Below are positions 15,133 through 25,171 of a DNA stretch of 64,000 bases, one piece after another. Under the pieces are notes generated by a model. It was not told the DNA's origin. It made no database searches and saw only the letters and a list, made by a program, of their open reading frames with translations. The stretch covers positions 1-64,000 of the forward strand of contig CAMNLM010000001.1 of NCBI GenBank assembly GCA_946543085.1. Reading direction: 5' to 3'. This DNA comes from an uncultured Clostridia bacterium (lineage in GTDB: Bacteria > Bacillota > Clostridia > Christensenellales > Aristaeellaceae). The position numbers and the translations under genes were made by a program. Each line of letters starts with the position of its first letter. Position 1 is the first letter of the stretch.

Positions 15133-18100
15133 ATGAAACGAGTCACAGCGCTGATCCTCGCCTTGCTGATGACGCTGCAGGTCTTCACGGCCTGGGCGGA
15201 GAATGAGCGGGAAATCACATCGGACTGGATCCAGGTGCCCGACTCCATGGAGATCAAAAAGAGCGGGGCGGATTATGTCTATGAGGACGCGGGCGATTAT
15301 GCCGCTGTGTCCATTTTCGGCACGCACCAGAAGAAGCAGGTGCCTTCCGCCCACCGCAGCAGCGTCGGGGGCGGGAACGTGCTGGAAGCCTGGACGGTGG
15401 ACAACATCAAGAAAAAGACCGACCTGACCCTGGACGCGGTGATCACCGCCGTGCCGGAGAAGGGCACGCTCTCGGCCTTCACCGTGGTCGGCGGCGCGCT
15501 GGGCCAGATGGTGCGGGACGGCCTGCAGAAGGGCGACCGCGTGACCTTTGACCTGGCCATGAAGGGCCCGCAGGGCATCGCGCTGGTGCTGACGCCCGCC
15601 GCCGGTGAGGGCGAAGAGAACGCGCAGCTCGTGGACAACGGCGCGATCTGGGCCAACGACGACATCTATCTCACCGGCAAGCTGCCCGGCAAGGGCATCG
15701 TGGACGCCACCCCCGTGACCGTGACCATCGACGGCGAGGAAGTGCTCGCCGCCTACGACATCAAAATCTACACCAACGCCAACCAGCAGAAGAAGGGCAA
15801 GACCTGGCAGCCCGCCGACCGGAAGGTGCAGGTGCACTTCTATGACAAGGCGTTTGGCTCCGACCGCCTGAACGTCTACCACATGGAGAACGCGGCGTCC
15901 AGGCCCGAGCTGGTGGAAACCGTCACGGCCTCCGAGGGCTGGGTCAGCTTTGAGGCCGAGAGCTTCTCGGTCTATGCCATCACCAAATCCATCGAGAAGA
16001 CCGTCAGCATCGGCGGCGCGACCTATCAGATCACCGTCACCTACGACAGCCAGGCCGGGATTCCCGACGGGGCCGGGCTGGACGTGACCGAAGTGGCGGG
16101 GGACGCCTACCTGGCCGATACCGCCCGCGCGCTGGACTGCGAGAGCGGCGACACCCTGTATTACACGAAGTTCCTGGACATCAGCATCGTCAAGGACGGC
16201 GTGGAGATCGAGCCCCTCACGCCCGTGGAGGTGACGGTGCGCCTGCTGGACGCCGACGAATCCGCCGAGGCGCTGGAAGTGGTGCACTTCGGCGAAAGAG
16301 GCGCGGAGAAGCTGGACAGCACGGCCAGCTCCGACGGCGTGGTCACCTTCACCACGGACTCCTTCTCGACCTTCGGCTTCGGCTCCATCCTGCGCTCCCT
16401 GCTGTCCTGGACGTCGGACGCCGTCAACTATACCATCCAGGGCTTCTCGACCCTGCTGCGCCCCACTTACACCGCGATCTCTGTCGCCGTGGAGGAGGGC
16501 CTGGAGGCCATCAGCGCCTACCAGGTGCAGAGCAGGCTCGGCAGCCTGCTGAACGCGCTGTATGTGAAGGTCTCCACGGCCCTGAACCTGGGCGCGCGGG
16601 AGAGCGTGATCGTCTACGCCGTGAAGGACGGCAGGCTGTCCGAAGTCCTGGCCGAGGGCGGCAACATCGACGAGAGCCTGGCCCTGGGCCGCGCCGACGG
16701 CTTTGCCGTGGTGAAGGACACAGGCTTCCGCCGCAAGCTCTTTGACCTGGGCGCGGTGTCGCTGAACGGCATGATGCCCAAGGCGGCGCAGGCCGAGGCC
16801 GTGCCGGCCGCCCCCGAGCTGGAGGGCAGCCTGCTGGCGGCCTACGACATCACCATCGATGAAAACGGCGCGGCATACCAGCCCGACGCCGGCCATCCGG
16901 TGGAGGTGAGCATCAGCGGCGACGCCATCGCCGACGTGCGGGAGCCGCGCCTGTATCACATCCGGGACGACGGCACGGCGGAGGAGATCACCGGCTTCAC
17001 CCTCGCGGGGGACACCGTGCGCTTCGTGGCGCAGGGCTTCTCGGTGTATGCGATTGTGGAAGGCGATCAGTCGACGGGCGAGACCTATTCCATCAAGTAT
17101 TCCTTTGTGCTGGATGACGGAAACGATACACCGTTCTACTTCTATAACAAAAATGGTGTAGAAACCTATATTCAGTATGTCAAGGACGGCGAGATTCCGA
17201 CGAATCCCGGCTCGCCCACAGCTTCCGGCGGAGAGCAGACGGACAAGGAGTTTGTCGGCTGGTGGACCAAGAATGGCGCCGCTTGGGGAGAGGAACTGGA
17301 TTTTGAAACGCCTGTCTCCACGACATCTAATCAGAGCGTCAACGTTTACGCGCGCTATGACGCAACAAAGTACATCACCTATTACGATGAGAATGGCACT
17401 GTCTATCTGGTCGACCGCCGCCTGGAAAATGATCAGGTATTGACGGACGATGTGAAGAACGCGGCTACGGGCGAAAAGTGGACCGAGGAGGAGCTTGAGG
17501 CAAACAAATTTGTTGCCTATCAGCCCATGAGCAAGACGACCGCGTTCCTGGGCTGGACCAGGACACAAGGGAAGAATACGCCGGACGACGATTTCACCAT
17601 CACAGAGGCGACAACGCTCTATCCCGTGATCGCCGAGGTCAAGTGGATTACCTATCACTCCGGCCCCAAAGGCAGCAACGCCACCTATTTCGGCGCGGAG
17701 TTTGCTCTGGACGGCAACTGGAACAGGAGCAATCTGGCCGATCATATTCCGACCCGCGCCGGTTATCAGTTTGATGGCTGGTATATCCGGAACGCCGCCA
17801 CGCAGGGGGATGACGACAATCTGGATTACTCCTGGACGGTGACATCGGCCGACGTCAGGGTAACGAACGCGAACGGCAATTTCAGCAGTGGCTTCAGGAA
17901 CAATTCGACGTATTTCGAGAACGGGAAGCTGAAGAGCGATATTGAACTGGTTGCCCACTGGTCACCCAAAACGGTGAATTACGTCTTCGTGTACTATCAG
18001 CAGGAGCCGAACGCGAATGACAATGGCACCTATGACTATGTGTATAAGGAAAGCAGAACAGCCAGCGGACTTGCGGGGAGTAACACCACAACCCCGCCTG

Positions 18101-20700
18101 TGCCGAATTGGGATGACATCGCTGGTTTCTCTCTGCACAATACAAGTGATAGCAATGATCCATATAATGTAAAGACACAGGTCATCGAAGGCGATGGAAG
18201 CACCGTTGTCAATGTGTATTACGACAGGAATGATTATTCTATTCGTTTCATGTCACCTGTTTATTCAACTGCCAATCGAGGCGTCTATTGGAAAAACGGA
18301 AACAGCTATGAACCACTGTATTTTAGAACTGGAAATGGCTGGACAGGTTATACTTATTATAGTATGGTTGATTATCCTGATTATGCCAGCCAGCAGGCTT
18401 ATGTTAGGATTGGGAATGATTTCGCTCAGTATAGTTCTAGGACACACGGAAATAGATATAACATAAGCAAATGGAATGAAATTACCGAACTGACCATTAC
18501 GGCAAAGTACGGTGAAGATGTTTCTGATCTCTGGCCGGACAAAAGGAGCGATCTGACCACAGATTATCCTCAGCAATGGTATACATCTGCAACTGGTTCT
18601 GTGATGCAAAGCGGCATAGGCAATATGCCGCCGAACAATCAGGTCTTCTATATGCGGAACAACCCAGGCACAGAGAACCATATGGTCTATTGGCAGCAAA
18701 AGCTTCCGGCAACGGACGGCGGAACTGCGCCCAATGACTTCAACAAAGTGCGAGATGATACCATATATGGAAACGGCCTTGTTACAACATGGGACGATTA
18801 TTCCGTCTATGAAGGCTTCACCATCAATATTCGGTCACAAGATGCTGCAACGCTGAACAATAACAATGGCGGAACTGTAGCTACAACAAATAGAAACTAT
18901 TCAATGAGCGATGAGATTGGAGCGAGTTTTGGCGATAAATCTAATAGGACTCTCAATGTGTATTACCTTCGCAATAAATACGAGATAGAGTTCGTGCAGG
19001 ATGGTACAACCATTGAGACCGATCAATACTACTACGAGGCCGACATCAGCGGAGCCGACAAATATCAGTCCAGGGTCAATGTTCCTGAAGGCATGCGCTT
19101 CGCGGGCTGGTATGACAATGCCGAATGCACAGGCGACCCCTTCAGCTTTGACGGCAAGACCATGCCCTCCAACAACCTGATCCTCTATGCGAAGCTTGTC
19201 CCTGAAGAGTATTATATCCGCTTGGATTATAACGGAGGCGAAACGAAAGGCGCGGAATCCACGTTCGCCTGGCTGAACTACGGCGAGACCATCGAGGAGG
19301 CCGAGGAGGTCAAGCGGGATTACGTGGAGGCCGCGAGCGGAGAAACGGGCACCCATCAGTATGTCTACTGGCGCTATGATGAGGCCGCTGACGCCGCGGG
19401 CGAGGGCTGGTGGTCGTATTATGTGGATGCGAACGGGAACCCTGTCTACAACGATCCGAAGGACTACTCCAGGCGGACGGCGACCTATGTGGAAGCTGCA
19501 GGCGGCAAGTACAGATACGATCCCGGCAAGTACACCTTCATCGGCTGGTATGAGACCGATGAAGCCGGCAACCAGCTTTACAACGTGCCCTATAATTTCT
19601 CAACGCCTGTGACCAGGGACACCTATCTGAAGGCCATCTTCCGCAAGGAAGGCGCGTTCAAGGTGCGTTACCTGTCCAACATGGGCGACGTGCAAGGCGA
19701 TCCGAATACCGCGCCGCCTGAGGACACCTATACGTATCTGGATCTGTCGGAGGCCAAGGTGGGACACTCCATCGAGCCGGCTGAGAATACCTATATGTTC
19801 GGCGGCTGGCGCGTGAAGGGTACCACCGGTCCGGTCTACCAGACTGGCGAGACCATGCCGATCAACTCCGATCTGGCCGAAGAAGAGAATGGCATCTTCT
19901 ATATCACCATGGAGCCGGTCTTTATCGAGATCGGGACGGCCTCAATCACCTACGACATCAATCTGCCGGCGGATAAGATCAAGACAAACAGCCTGACCGG
20001 CCTGACGAACAACAAGCAGGAGAATTTGATCGACAAGGGAGAGGTCACGCTGCACGGCGGCGAGGGCTTCAAGGGGAATGGCTATGTGCTGATTGGCTGG
20101 AGCGACCAGCCGATCAACCCGGAGAACGTCACCGTCACCCGGAATGCCGATGGCACTTTCTCCGGCGTCCCGAATGGAACGCATGTGTTCAAGCTGGGCG
20201 GCACGTACGGCGTCAGCGGTGACAACACCCTCTTCGCCGTATGGGAAAAGGTCAAAACGGTTGATCTCACCATCAGCAAGATCGTTGCCGGAGGGATGGG
20301 AGACCGCACCCAGTCCTTTGCCTTCACGGTTGCGGTGGATGGCGAAACAACCTCAACCACCTTCCAGCTCGCGCATGGCGGAAGCCATACGGTCGAAGGC
20401 CTGCCGCGAGGGAAAGAGATCACGGTCACCGAGGAGAACGGGTACTATGAGGTGAGCTGGAAACTGGAGAAAGATGAGACGCAGACGACCGGAACGGATT
20501 CGCCGATCACAATCACATTTGATGATGATGACCCGGACACGGCGACCCTCACCGTCACCAACACGCTCGACCCTGTTTCCCCCACCGGCGTCGTTCTGCG
20601 CGTCGCCCCGTATGTCCTGATGCTCGCGGCCGGCGTGGTGCTCCTGGTGCTGGCCCTGCGCCGCAGGAGCGCGAAGCGGCGGGACCGCGACGACGAGTAA
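15133..20700 (+). CDS. Giant cell-surface adhesin: InlB-type repeats, pilin-like domain, C-terminal anchor
   Basis: A 1,855-residue exported protein. Signal peptide about 1-22 (MKRVTALILALLMTLQVFTAWA). Residues about 30-640 hold repeated beta-domains that each end in F-S-V-Y-A-I or F-S-T-F-G-F (ESFSVYAI, DSFSTFGF, QGFSVYAI). Residues about 645-1690 are a long run of InlB/Listeria-Bacteroides-type repeats marked by G-W-Y/G-W-W/G-W-T words (FVGWW, FLGWTR, FDGWYI, FAGWYDN, FIGWYET, FGGWRV, LIGWSD). Residues about 1700-1805 resemble a Cna-B/FctA-type pilin domain with an expected Lys-Asn isopeptide (LTISKIV...VTNTLD). The end is VSPTGV, a hydrophobic stretch and RRRSAKRRDRDDE: a sorting-signal layout with a non-LPXTG motif. 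No sortase gene in the window. GACAGGAGATTG precedes the ATG. The part encoded by about 17100-19000 is much more AT-rich than its flanks. Confidence 0.85.
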   Translation: MKRVTALILALLMTLQVFTAWAENEREITSDWIQVPDSMEIKKSGADYVYEDAGDYAAVSIFGTHQKKQVPSAHRSSVGGGNVLEAWTVDNIKKKTDLTLDAVITAVPEKGTLSAFTVVGGALGQMVRDGLQKGDRVTFDLAMKGPQGIALVLTPAAGEGEENAQLVDNGAIWANDDIYLTGKLPGKGIVDATPVTVTIDGEEVLAAYDIKIYTNANQQKKGKTWQPADRKVQVHFYDKAFGSDRLNVYHMENAASRPELVETVTASEGWVSFEAESFSVYAITKSIEKTVSIGGATYQITVTYDSQAGIPDGAGLDVTEVAGDAYLADTARALDCESGDTLYYTKFLDISIVKDGVEIEPLTPVEVTVRLLDADESAEALEVVHFGERGAEKLDSTASSDGVVTFTTDSFSTFGFGSILRSLLSWTSDAVNYTIQGFSTLLRPTYTAISVAVEEGLEAISAYQVQSRLGSLLNALYVKVSTALNLGARESVIVYAVKDGRLSEVLAEGGNIDESLALGRADGFAVVKDTGFRRKLFDLGAVSLNGMMPKAAQAEAVPAAPELEGSLLAAYDITIDENGAAYQPDAGHPVEVSISGDAIADVREPRLYHIRDDGTAEEITGFTLAGDTVRFVAQGFSVYAIVEGDQSTGETYSIKYSFVLDDGNDTPFYFYNKNGVETYIQYVKDGEIPTNPGSPTASGGEQTDKEFVGWWTKNGAAWGEELDFETPVSTTSNQSVNVYARYDATKYITYYDENGTVYLVDRRLENDQVLTDDVKNAATGEKWTEEELEANKFVAYQPMSKTTAFLGWTRTQGKNTPDDDFTITEATTLYPVIAEVKWITYHSGPKGSNATYFGAEFALDGNWNRSNLADHIPTRAGYQFDGWYIRNAATQGDDDNLDYSWTVTSADVRVTNANGNFSSGFRNNSTYFENGKLKSDIELVAHWSPKTVNYVFVYYQQEPNANDNGTYDYVYKESRTASGLAGSNTTTPPVPNWDDIAGFSLHNTSDSNDPYNVKTQVIEGDGSTVVNVYYDRNDYSIRFMSPVYSTANRGVYWKNGNSYEPLYFRTGNGWTGYTYYSMVDYPDYASQQAYVRIGNDFAQYSSRTHGNRYNISKWNEITELTITAKYGEDVSDLWPDKRSDLTTDYPQQWYTSATGSVMQSGIGNMPPNNQVFYMRNNPGTENHMVYWQQKLPATDGGTAPNDFNKVRDDTIYGNGLVTTWDDYSVYEGFTINIRSQDAATLNNNNGGTVATTNRNYSMSDEIGASFGDKSNRTLNVYYLRNKYEIEFVQDGTTIETDQYYYEADISGADKYQSRVNVPEGMRFAGWYDNAECTGDPFSFDGKTMPSNNLILYAKLVPEEYYIRLDYNGGETKGAESTFAWLNYGETIEEAEEVKRDYVEAASGETGTHQYVYWRYDEAADAAGEGWWSYYVDANGNPVYNDPKDYSRRTATYVEAAGGKYRYDPGKYTFIGWYETDEAGNQLYNVPYNFSTPVTRDTYLKAIFRKEGAFKVRYLSNMGDVQGDPNTAPPEDTYTYLDLSEAKVGHSIEPAENTYMFGGWRVKGTTGPVYQTGETMPINSDLAEEENGIFYITMEPVFIEIGTASITYDINLPADKIKTNSLTGLTNNKQENLIDKGEVTLHGGEGFKGNGYVLIGWSDQPINPENVTVTRNADGTFSGVPNGTHVFKLGGTYGVSGDNTLFAVWEKVKTVDLTISKIVAGGMGDRTQSFAFTVAVDGETTSTTFQLAHGGSHTVEGLPRGKEITVTEENGYYEVSWKLEKDETQTTGTDSPITITFDDDDPDTATLTVTNTLDPVSPTGVVLRVAPYVLMLAAGVVLLVLALRRRSAKRRDRDDE

Positions 20701-20718
20701 CCCCGGCACAACACTCCC

Positions 20719-20755
20719 GGAGGCTGCCTGAAAACCTGACAGGCAGCCTCCTTTT
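20719..20755 (+). terminator. Terminator after the adhesin
   Basis: Perfect 12-bp stem GGAGGCTGCCTG (20719-20730) with CAGGCAGCCTCC (20740-20751), then T4. Confidence 0.9.
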
Positions 20756-20802
20756 CGGTGAGGTGGCGCGCCGCGCGGCCGGGGGAAACGCCGCGCGCTC
20801 GC

Positions 20803-20831
20803 TTGCATTTTGGCCGCGCCTATGGTATACT
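20803..20831 (+). promoter_or_regulatory. Promoter of tRNA-Leu
   Basis: TTGCAT (20803-20808), 17 nt, TATACT (20826-20831), ending 11 nt before the tRNA 5' end. Confidence 0.8.
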
Positions 20832-20841
20832 TGGAGCGCAG

Positions 20842-20925
20842 GCCGGAGTGGTGGAATTGGCAGACGCAACGGATTCAAAATCCGTCGCTGGCAACAGCAT
20901 GCGGGTTCGACCCCCGCCTTCGGCA
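20842..20925 (+). tRNA. tRNA-Leu (anticodon CAA)
   Basis: Class II cloverleaf. Acceptor GCCGGAG pairs with CTTCGGC (one G-U). Anticodon stem ACGGA/TCCGT encloses TTCAAAA, anticodon CAA reading UUG. It has a long variable arm and a T arm GCGGG-TTCGACC-CCCGC. Discriminator A at 20925; CCA is not encoded. A terminator follows at once. Confidence 0.95.
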
Positions 20926-20933
20926 CGCTGATG

Positions 20934-20958
20934 CCCTCCCCGGCGCGGGAGGGTTTTT
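20934..20958 (+). terminator. Terminator of tRNA-Leu
   Basis: CCCTCCC (20934-20940) pairs with GGGAGGG (20947-20953), followed by T5. Confidence 0.85.
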
Positions 20959-21045
20959 CTGTGGCGCGGCGGCGCGCGCTCCGGCAGACGGGAAGAAACC
21001 GCCCCCCTGGCTCGTTCTGTGGGCGGGAAAGCCTTTCCGCCGCAG

Positions 21046-21074
21046 TTGCGCCGCGCTGCAAAGTGTGGTAGAAT
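21046..21074 (+). promoter_or_regulatory. Promoter of the first CotH gene
   Basis: TTGCGC (21046-21051), 17 nt, TAGAAT (21069-21074). Leader of about 120 nt before the ATG at 21202, which has AAAGGAG. Confidence 0.65.
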
Positions 21075-21201
21075 GCGAGCGGAACACCGCCCGGCGGCGC
21101 CCCATTCTCTGTTTATTCGGGCTTTCCGACGGCCGGGAACCGATCAAAGAAAAAACGCAAGGAACAGCGCGCCCGCGCGGCGCGGATAAAGGAGTAAGCT
21201 T

Positions 21202-24200
21202 ATGTCCCAGCAGCCCAATCGGCGCACCCGCCAGCGGGAGACCCAGCCGGCGCCACGGCCCAGGAAGAAGAGCCGGGCCGTGCTGATTTTTCCGCTCGCC
21301 GTGCTGGCCGCGGCCATGGCCCTGCTCGTGCTGGTCACGCCCAAGCACCCGGAGACCCGCGCCTACTATACGCCGGGCACGGAGAGCGGCGTGGTCGAGG
21401 GCCTCGCGGCGCAGGACACCCAGTACCAGGGCCTGCGCATCAGCGAAATCATGCCCTCCAACCACACCGCCGTGCCGGACGAGAACGGCGCTTTTGGCGA
21501 CTGGGTGGAGATCTGGAACAGCTCCGACCACGCGATCAACATGCAGGGCGTGGGCCTGAGCGACCGCGGCGATTCCATCCGCTTCATCTTTCCGGCCATC
21601 ACGCTGGAGAGCGAGGGCCGCGTCATCGTCTTCTGCGACAACACCAACCAGGTGGACAGCGGCCGCCCGCTGCACGCAAAGTTCAAGCTCTCCTCCGTCG
21701 GTGAGTCGGTGTACCTCTATGACCCCAACGCCTTCCTGATCGACTCGGTCTCCTACCACATCCTGGGCAGCGATACGTCCTGGGCGCTGGGGGAGAACGG
21801 CAGCTTCAGCGAGGTCGCCTATTATTCCCCCGGCTATCCGAACAGCCAGTCCGGCAACGAGGCCTACCGCCAGGACACCATGGTCAGCGACAGCGCGGTC
21901 ATCATCAACGAGGTGATGGCGGACGCCAAGAGCGGCCTGCCCGACGAGGACGGCGAGTTCAGCGACTGGGTGGAGCTCTACAACACGACCGACCAGGTGA
22001 TCAGCCTGGACAATTTCGCGCTCTCCGACAAGGAATCGAAGCCGCTGAAGTGGCGCTTTCCGGAGGGCGCTGTCATCGCGCCGCACGGTTACTACATCGT
22101 GTTCTGCTCCGGCAAGGACCGCCGGGATGACCCCGCGGGCGTGCCGCACAGCAACTTCCGCATCAGCGCGGAGCACGACACGGTGGTGCTGGCGGATTCG
22201 CGCGGCCGCATCATGGACCGCGTGACCATCGACAACCTGCCCGAGGACGCGACCTGGGCGCGCGAGCCCAACGGCCTGTTCACCGTGCACACGATGGGCA
22301 CGCCGGGGCGCGACAACAGCGACGTCATCGGCGCGGACCAGGACATGCGGCGGCGCAACACGCTGGGCCTCTACATCTCCGAGGTCATGGCCTCCAACGA
22401 CGCGACCAAGGTGCTGGACGAGGCGTCCTTCGTGGACTGGGTGGAGATTTACAACGCCTCCGGCGAGACGGTGGACCTGGGCGGCTACGGCCTGAGCGAT
22501 CACATCAACAGGCCGCGCCGCTGGCAGTTTCCCGCCGGCACGCGCATCGGCCCGGGCGAATACAAGGTGATCCTGTGCGACGGCGGCAATTCCACCAAGG
22601 CGGCCGCTGTGCTGCACACCAATTTCAAGGTGCGGCGCGCGGGCGGCGAGACGGTCTGCCTGAGCGATCCCGAGGGACACGTGCTGGACAAGCTGGTGCT
22701 GCCCGCCATCCCCACAGACATCTCCTACGGGCGCACCTTCGGCACGCTTGGTTTTTTTTATTATGATGCGCCGACCCCGGGCGCGCAGAACAGCGCCACG
22801 GGCTTCAGGGGCTACGCGGAGATGCCGTCCTTCACGGTGGCGCCGGGCCTGTATTACACGACGATCTCCACGGCCATCAACGTGCCGCAGGGCTGCACCG
22901 TGTATTACACGACGGACGGCTCCATTCCGAACCAGACCTCCACGGTCTATCAGGGCGAGGAGATTGAGCTGAACTTCACGGGCGTCCTGCGCGCGCGGGC
23001 CTATTCGGACAGCGGGCTGGAGATCCGCCCCTCGGACATCCTCACCGGCTCCTATTTCATCAACGCCTACCACACGCTGCCCATCGTCTCCCTGGTGTGC
23101 GACCCGGACGTGCTCTGGAATCCCACCAACGGCATGCTGGTCACGGGCGACAACGTGGTGAAGGAGGCCGGCAAGCTCCCCTTCAAGAATACGATCTACC
23201 GCGAATTCGGCAAGGCCTTCTACCGCGACGTGCACGTGGAGTTCTACCAGCTGGACGGCACGCAGGTGCTGAACCAGGATGCCGGCTTCAAGCTGATGGG
23301 CGACTATTCGCTGGACATGCCGCAGAAGAGCATGAAGTTCCGCGCCAAGTCGCTCTACGGCGCGAAGACCTTCCCGGCCAAGCTCTTCGAGGACAGGCCC
23401 TACACGGAGTACAAGTCCTTCGTCCTGCGCAACAGCGGCAACGACTGCATGTGGACGCGCCTGCAGGACGGCTTCCAGTCCCGCCTGCTGGATTTCTATG
23501 GAACCTCCATCATTCACCAGGCGTGGAACCCGGTCGTCGTCTATATCAACGGCATCTACTGGGGCCACATGAACATGCGCGAGCGCGTCGACCGCTTCTT
23601 CGTGGCCCAGCACGAGGGGCTTGAGCTCAGCGAGGCCGACCAGATGGTGATCCTCCAGGCCAGCGGCTCGCTGAAATACGGCGTGCGCAGCGACCGCAAG
23701 GAGTGGCAGGCCTTCATCGCGAAGATCAAGAAGAGCAATCCCGCGAAGAATCCGGAGGACCTGCAGTACATCCTGGACAACGTGGATGTGGACAACCTCT
23801 TCGAGTACATGGCGCTGGAGATGTTCATGGGCAACTCCGACATCGGCAACACGCGCTTCTACCGCCTCAAAGGCGCGGACAGCAAGTGGCGCTGGATCTG
23901 GTACGACTCGGACTACGGCCTGTTCATGTCCAGCTTCGACAGCCCGAAGAGCTACACCAAGGCCAGCGGCATGGGCCAGATGAAGATCGACAACACGGTC
24001 TTCCGTGCGCTGCTCTCCGTGCCGGAATACAAGGACAAGTTCCTCACGCGGCTGGGCGACATCTTCAAGAAGCTCACCTCGGAGAATATGCTTGCGGTGC
24101 TGGAGCCGCTGGTGCAGCAGATCCAGCCCGAGATGCAGCTGCACTGGAACCGCTGGGGCGAGGAGAACGACAAGATGGTCATCTCCGAGGTGCCCACCAC

Positions 24201-24372
24201 GGCCGACGGCGCTTACCGCTACTGGGAGAGCCGCGTGGAGCGCCTGCGCAACGTGTGCCGCAAGCGGCCGCGCCTGCTGTGGGGCTACATCAAGGACGCC
24301 TTCAGCCTGAGCAACGCGGATATGTTCCTCTATTTCGGCGCGCAGCCGGAATTCGCGGAGGGCGCCTACTGA
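21202..24372 (+). CDS. Membrane-anchored protein with three lamin-tail domains and a CotH kinase domain
   Basis: 1,056 residues. A basic N-terminus followed by a single membrane segment (about 28-47, VLIFPLAVLAAAMALLVLV) anchors the protein with its bulk outside. Three lamin-tail (LTD) domains follow at about 70-215, 230-370 and 385-530, each opening I-S/N-E-(I/V)-M and carrying D-W-V-E-(I/L)-(W/Y)-N (FGDWVEIWN, FSDWVELYN, FVDWVEIYN). Then comes a chitobiase/HEX_C-like domain with YYTTDGSIPN (about 560-630) and a CotH kinase-like domain (about 640-1030) with SLVCDP, GDYSLDMPQKSMKF, VYINGIYWGHMNMRERVD and WRWIWYDSDYG. CotH of Bacillus phosphorylates coat proteins; targets here are unknown. Followed by the DUF4956 gene, which has its own promoter. 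Confidence 0.9.
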   Translation: MSQQPNRRTRQRETQPAPRPRKKSRAVLIFPLAVLAAAMALLVLVTPKHPETRAYYTPGTESGVVEGLAAQDTQYQGLRISEIMPSNHTAVPDENGAFGDWVEIWNSSDHAINMQGVGLSDRGDSIRFIFPAITLESEGRVIVFCDNTNQVDSGRPLHAKFKLSSVGESVYLYDPNAFLIDSVSYHILGSDTSWALGENGSFSEVAYYSPGYPNSQSGNEAYRQDTMVSDSAVIINEVMADAKSGLPDEDGEFSDWVELYNTTDQVISLDNFALSDKESKPLKWRFPEGAVIAPHGYYIVFCSGKDRRDDPAGVPHSNFRISAEHDTVVLADSRGRIMDRVTIDNLPEDATWAREPNGLFTVHTMGTPGRDNSDVIGADQDMRRRNTLGLYISEVMASNDATKVLDEASFVDWVEIYNASGETVDLGGYGLSDHINRPRRWQFPAGTRIGPGEYKVILCDGGNSTKAAAVLHTNFKVRRAGGETVCLSDPEGHVLDKLVLPAIPTDISYGRTFGTLGFFYYDAPTPGAQNSATGFRGYAEMPSFTVAPGLYYTTISTAINVPQGCTVYYTTDGSIPNQTSTVYQGEEIELNFTGVLRARAYSDSGLEIRPSDILTGSYFINAYHTLPIVSLVCDPDVLWNPTNGMLVTGDNVVKEAGKLPFKNTIYREFGKAFYRDVHVEFYQLDGTQVLNQDAGFKLMGDYSLDMPQKSMKFRAKSLYGAKTFPAKLFEDRPYTEYKSFVLRNSGNDCMWTRLQDGFQSRLLDFYGTSIIHQAWNPVVVYINGIYWGHMNMRERVDRFFVAQHEGLELSEADQMVILQASGSLKYGVRSDRKEWQAFIAKIKKSNPAKNPEDLQYILDNVDVDNLFEYMALEMFMGNSDIGNTRFYRLKGADSKWRWIWYDSDYGLFMSSFDSPKSYTKASGMGQMKIDNTVFRALLSVPEYKDKFLTRLGDIFKKLTSENMLAVLEPLVQQIQPEMQLHWNRWGEENDKMVISEVPTTADGAYRYWESRVERLRNVCRKRPRLLWGYIKDAFSLSNADMFLYFGAQPEFAEGAY

Positions 24373-24390
24373 TCTGCGGGACAGGAAGCC

Positions 24391-24419
24391 TTGTCCCAAT
24401 CCCCAATCTGTGCTATGAT
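24391..24419 (+). promoter_or_regulatory. Promoter of the DUF4956 gene
   Basis: TTGTCC (24391-24396), 17 nt, TATGAT (24414-24419), 39 nt before the ATG. Confidence 0.75.
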
Positions 24420-24457
24420 ATGCCCATACCAACGACCGAACACGGAGGAAACCGCTT

Positions 24458-25171
24458 ATGATTTCTGTCGCGCTTGCGGATACGATCAACGCCAAGTCGA
24501 TCCTGCAGAACAATTCCAGCCTGAGCGAATACTTTGCCCAGCAGTTTGAACACCTCACGCCCTTCAATGTGCTGGTCGCGCTGGTGATGGGGCTGGCGAT
24601 GGGTCTGCTCGTCGCCTTTACCTACAAGAAGTGCTACCGCGGCGTGCTCTACAGCCCGAACTTCTCCCTCACCCTCGTGATGCTGACGCTCATCACGACG
24701 CCCGTGGTCATGTGCATCAAGAGCGACATCTCCCTCTCCATGGGCATGGTCGGCGCGCTCTCCATCGTGCGCTTCCGCACCGCCGTGAAGGAGCCGCTCG
24801 ACACGGCCTACATGTTCTGGGCGCTGACGATGGGCATCCTGCTCGGCGCGGGATTGTATATCGTCGCGCTGGCGGTGGCCCTGGGCATCTCGGTGATCCT
24901 GTTCGTGCTGACCTTCGTGCACTTCACGAATCCCAACAACTACCTGCTGGTCGTGCACTATGACGAGGCCGCCGAGCTGGATATCCAGGAGATGCTGCGC
25001 CGCCTGGTCAAGCACCGCCGACTGCGCTCCAAGACCGTGACGCGCACCGGCTCGGAGTTGACCGTTGAGGTGCGGCTGGACAACCGCCAGGATCTGGTGG
25101 CAGCCGTGCTCGGGATTGAGGGCGTCTATGACGCGACCCTCGTCGCCTGCCAGACGGAAGCTGGAGCTTAA
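24458..25171 (+). CDS. DUF4956 integral membrane protein
   Basis: A 237-residue membrane protein with about four hydrophobic segments in the first 155 residues and a soluble C-terminal domain with an alternating strand/helix pattern (about 160-237, YLLVVHYDEAAELDIQEMLRRLV...). The conserved DUF4956 core GMVGALSIVRFRTAVKEPLD is at about 94-113. In other Firmicutes this family commonly sits with CotH proteins and a VTC-type polyphosphate polymerase; here CotH is immediately upstream but no VTC gene is in the window. CACGGAGGAAACCGCTT precedes the ATG. Biochemical role unknown. Confidence 0.88.
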   Translation: MISVALADTINAKSILQNNSSLSEYFAQQFEHLTPFNVLVALVMGLAMGLLVAFTYKKCYRGVLYSPNFSLTLVMLTLITTPVVMCIKSDISLSMGMVGALSIVRFRTAVKEPLDTAYMFWALTMGILLGAGLYIVALAVALGISVILFVLTFVHFTNPNNYLLVVHYDEAAELDIQEMLRRLVKHRRLRSKTVTRTGSELTVEVRLDNRQDLVAAVLGIEGVYDATLVACQTEAGA

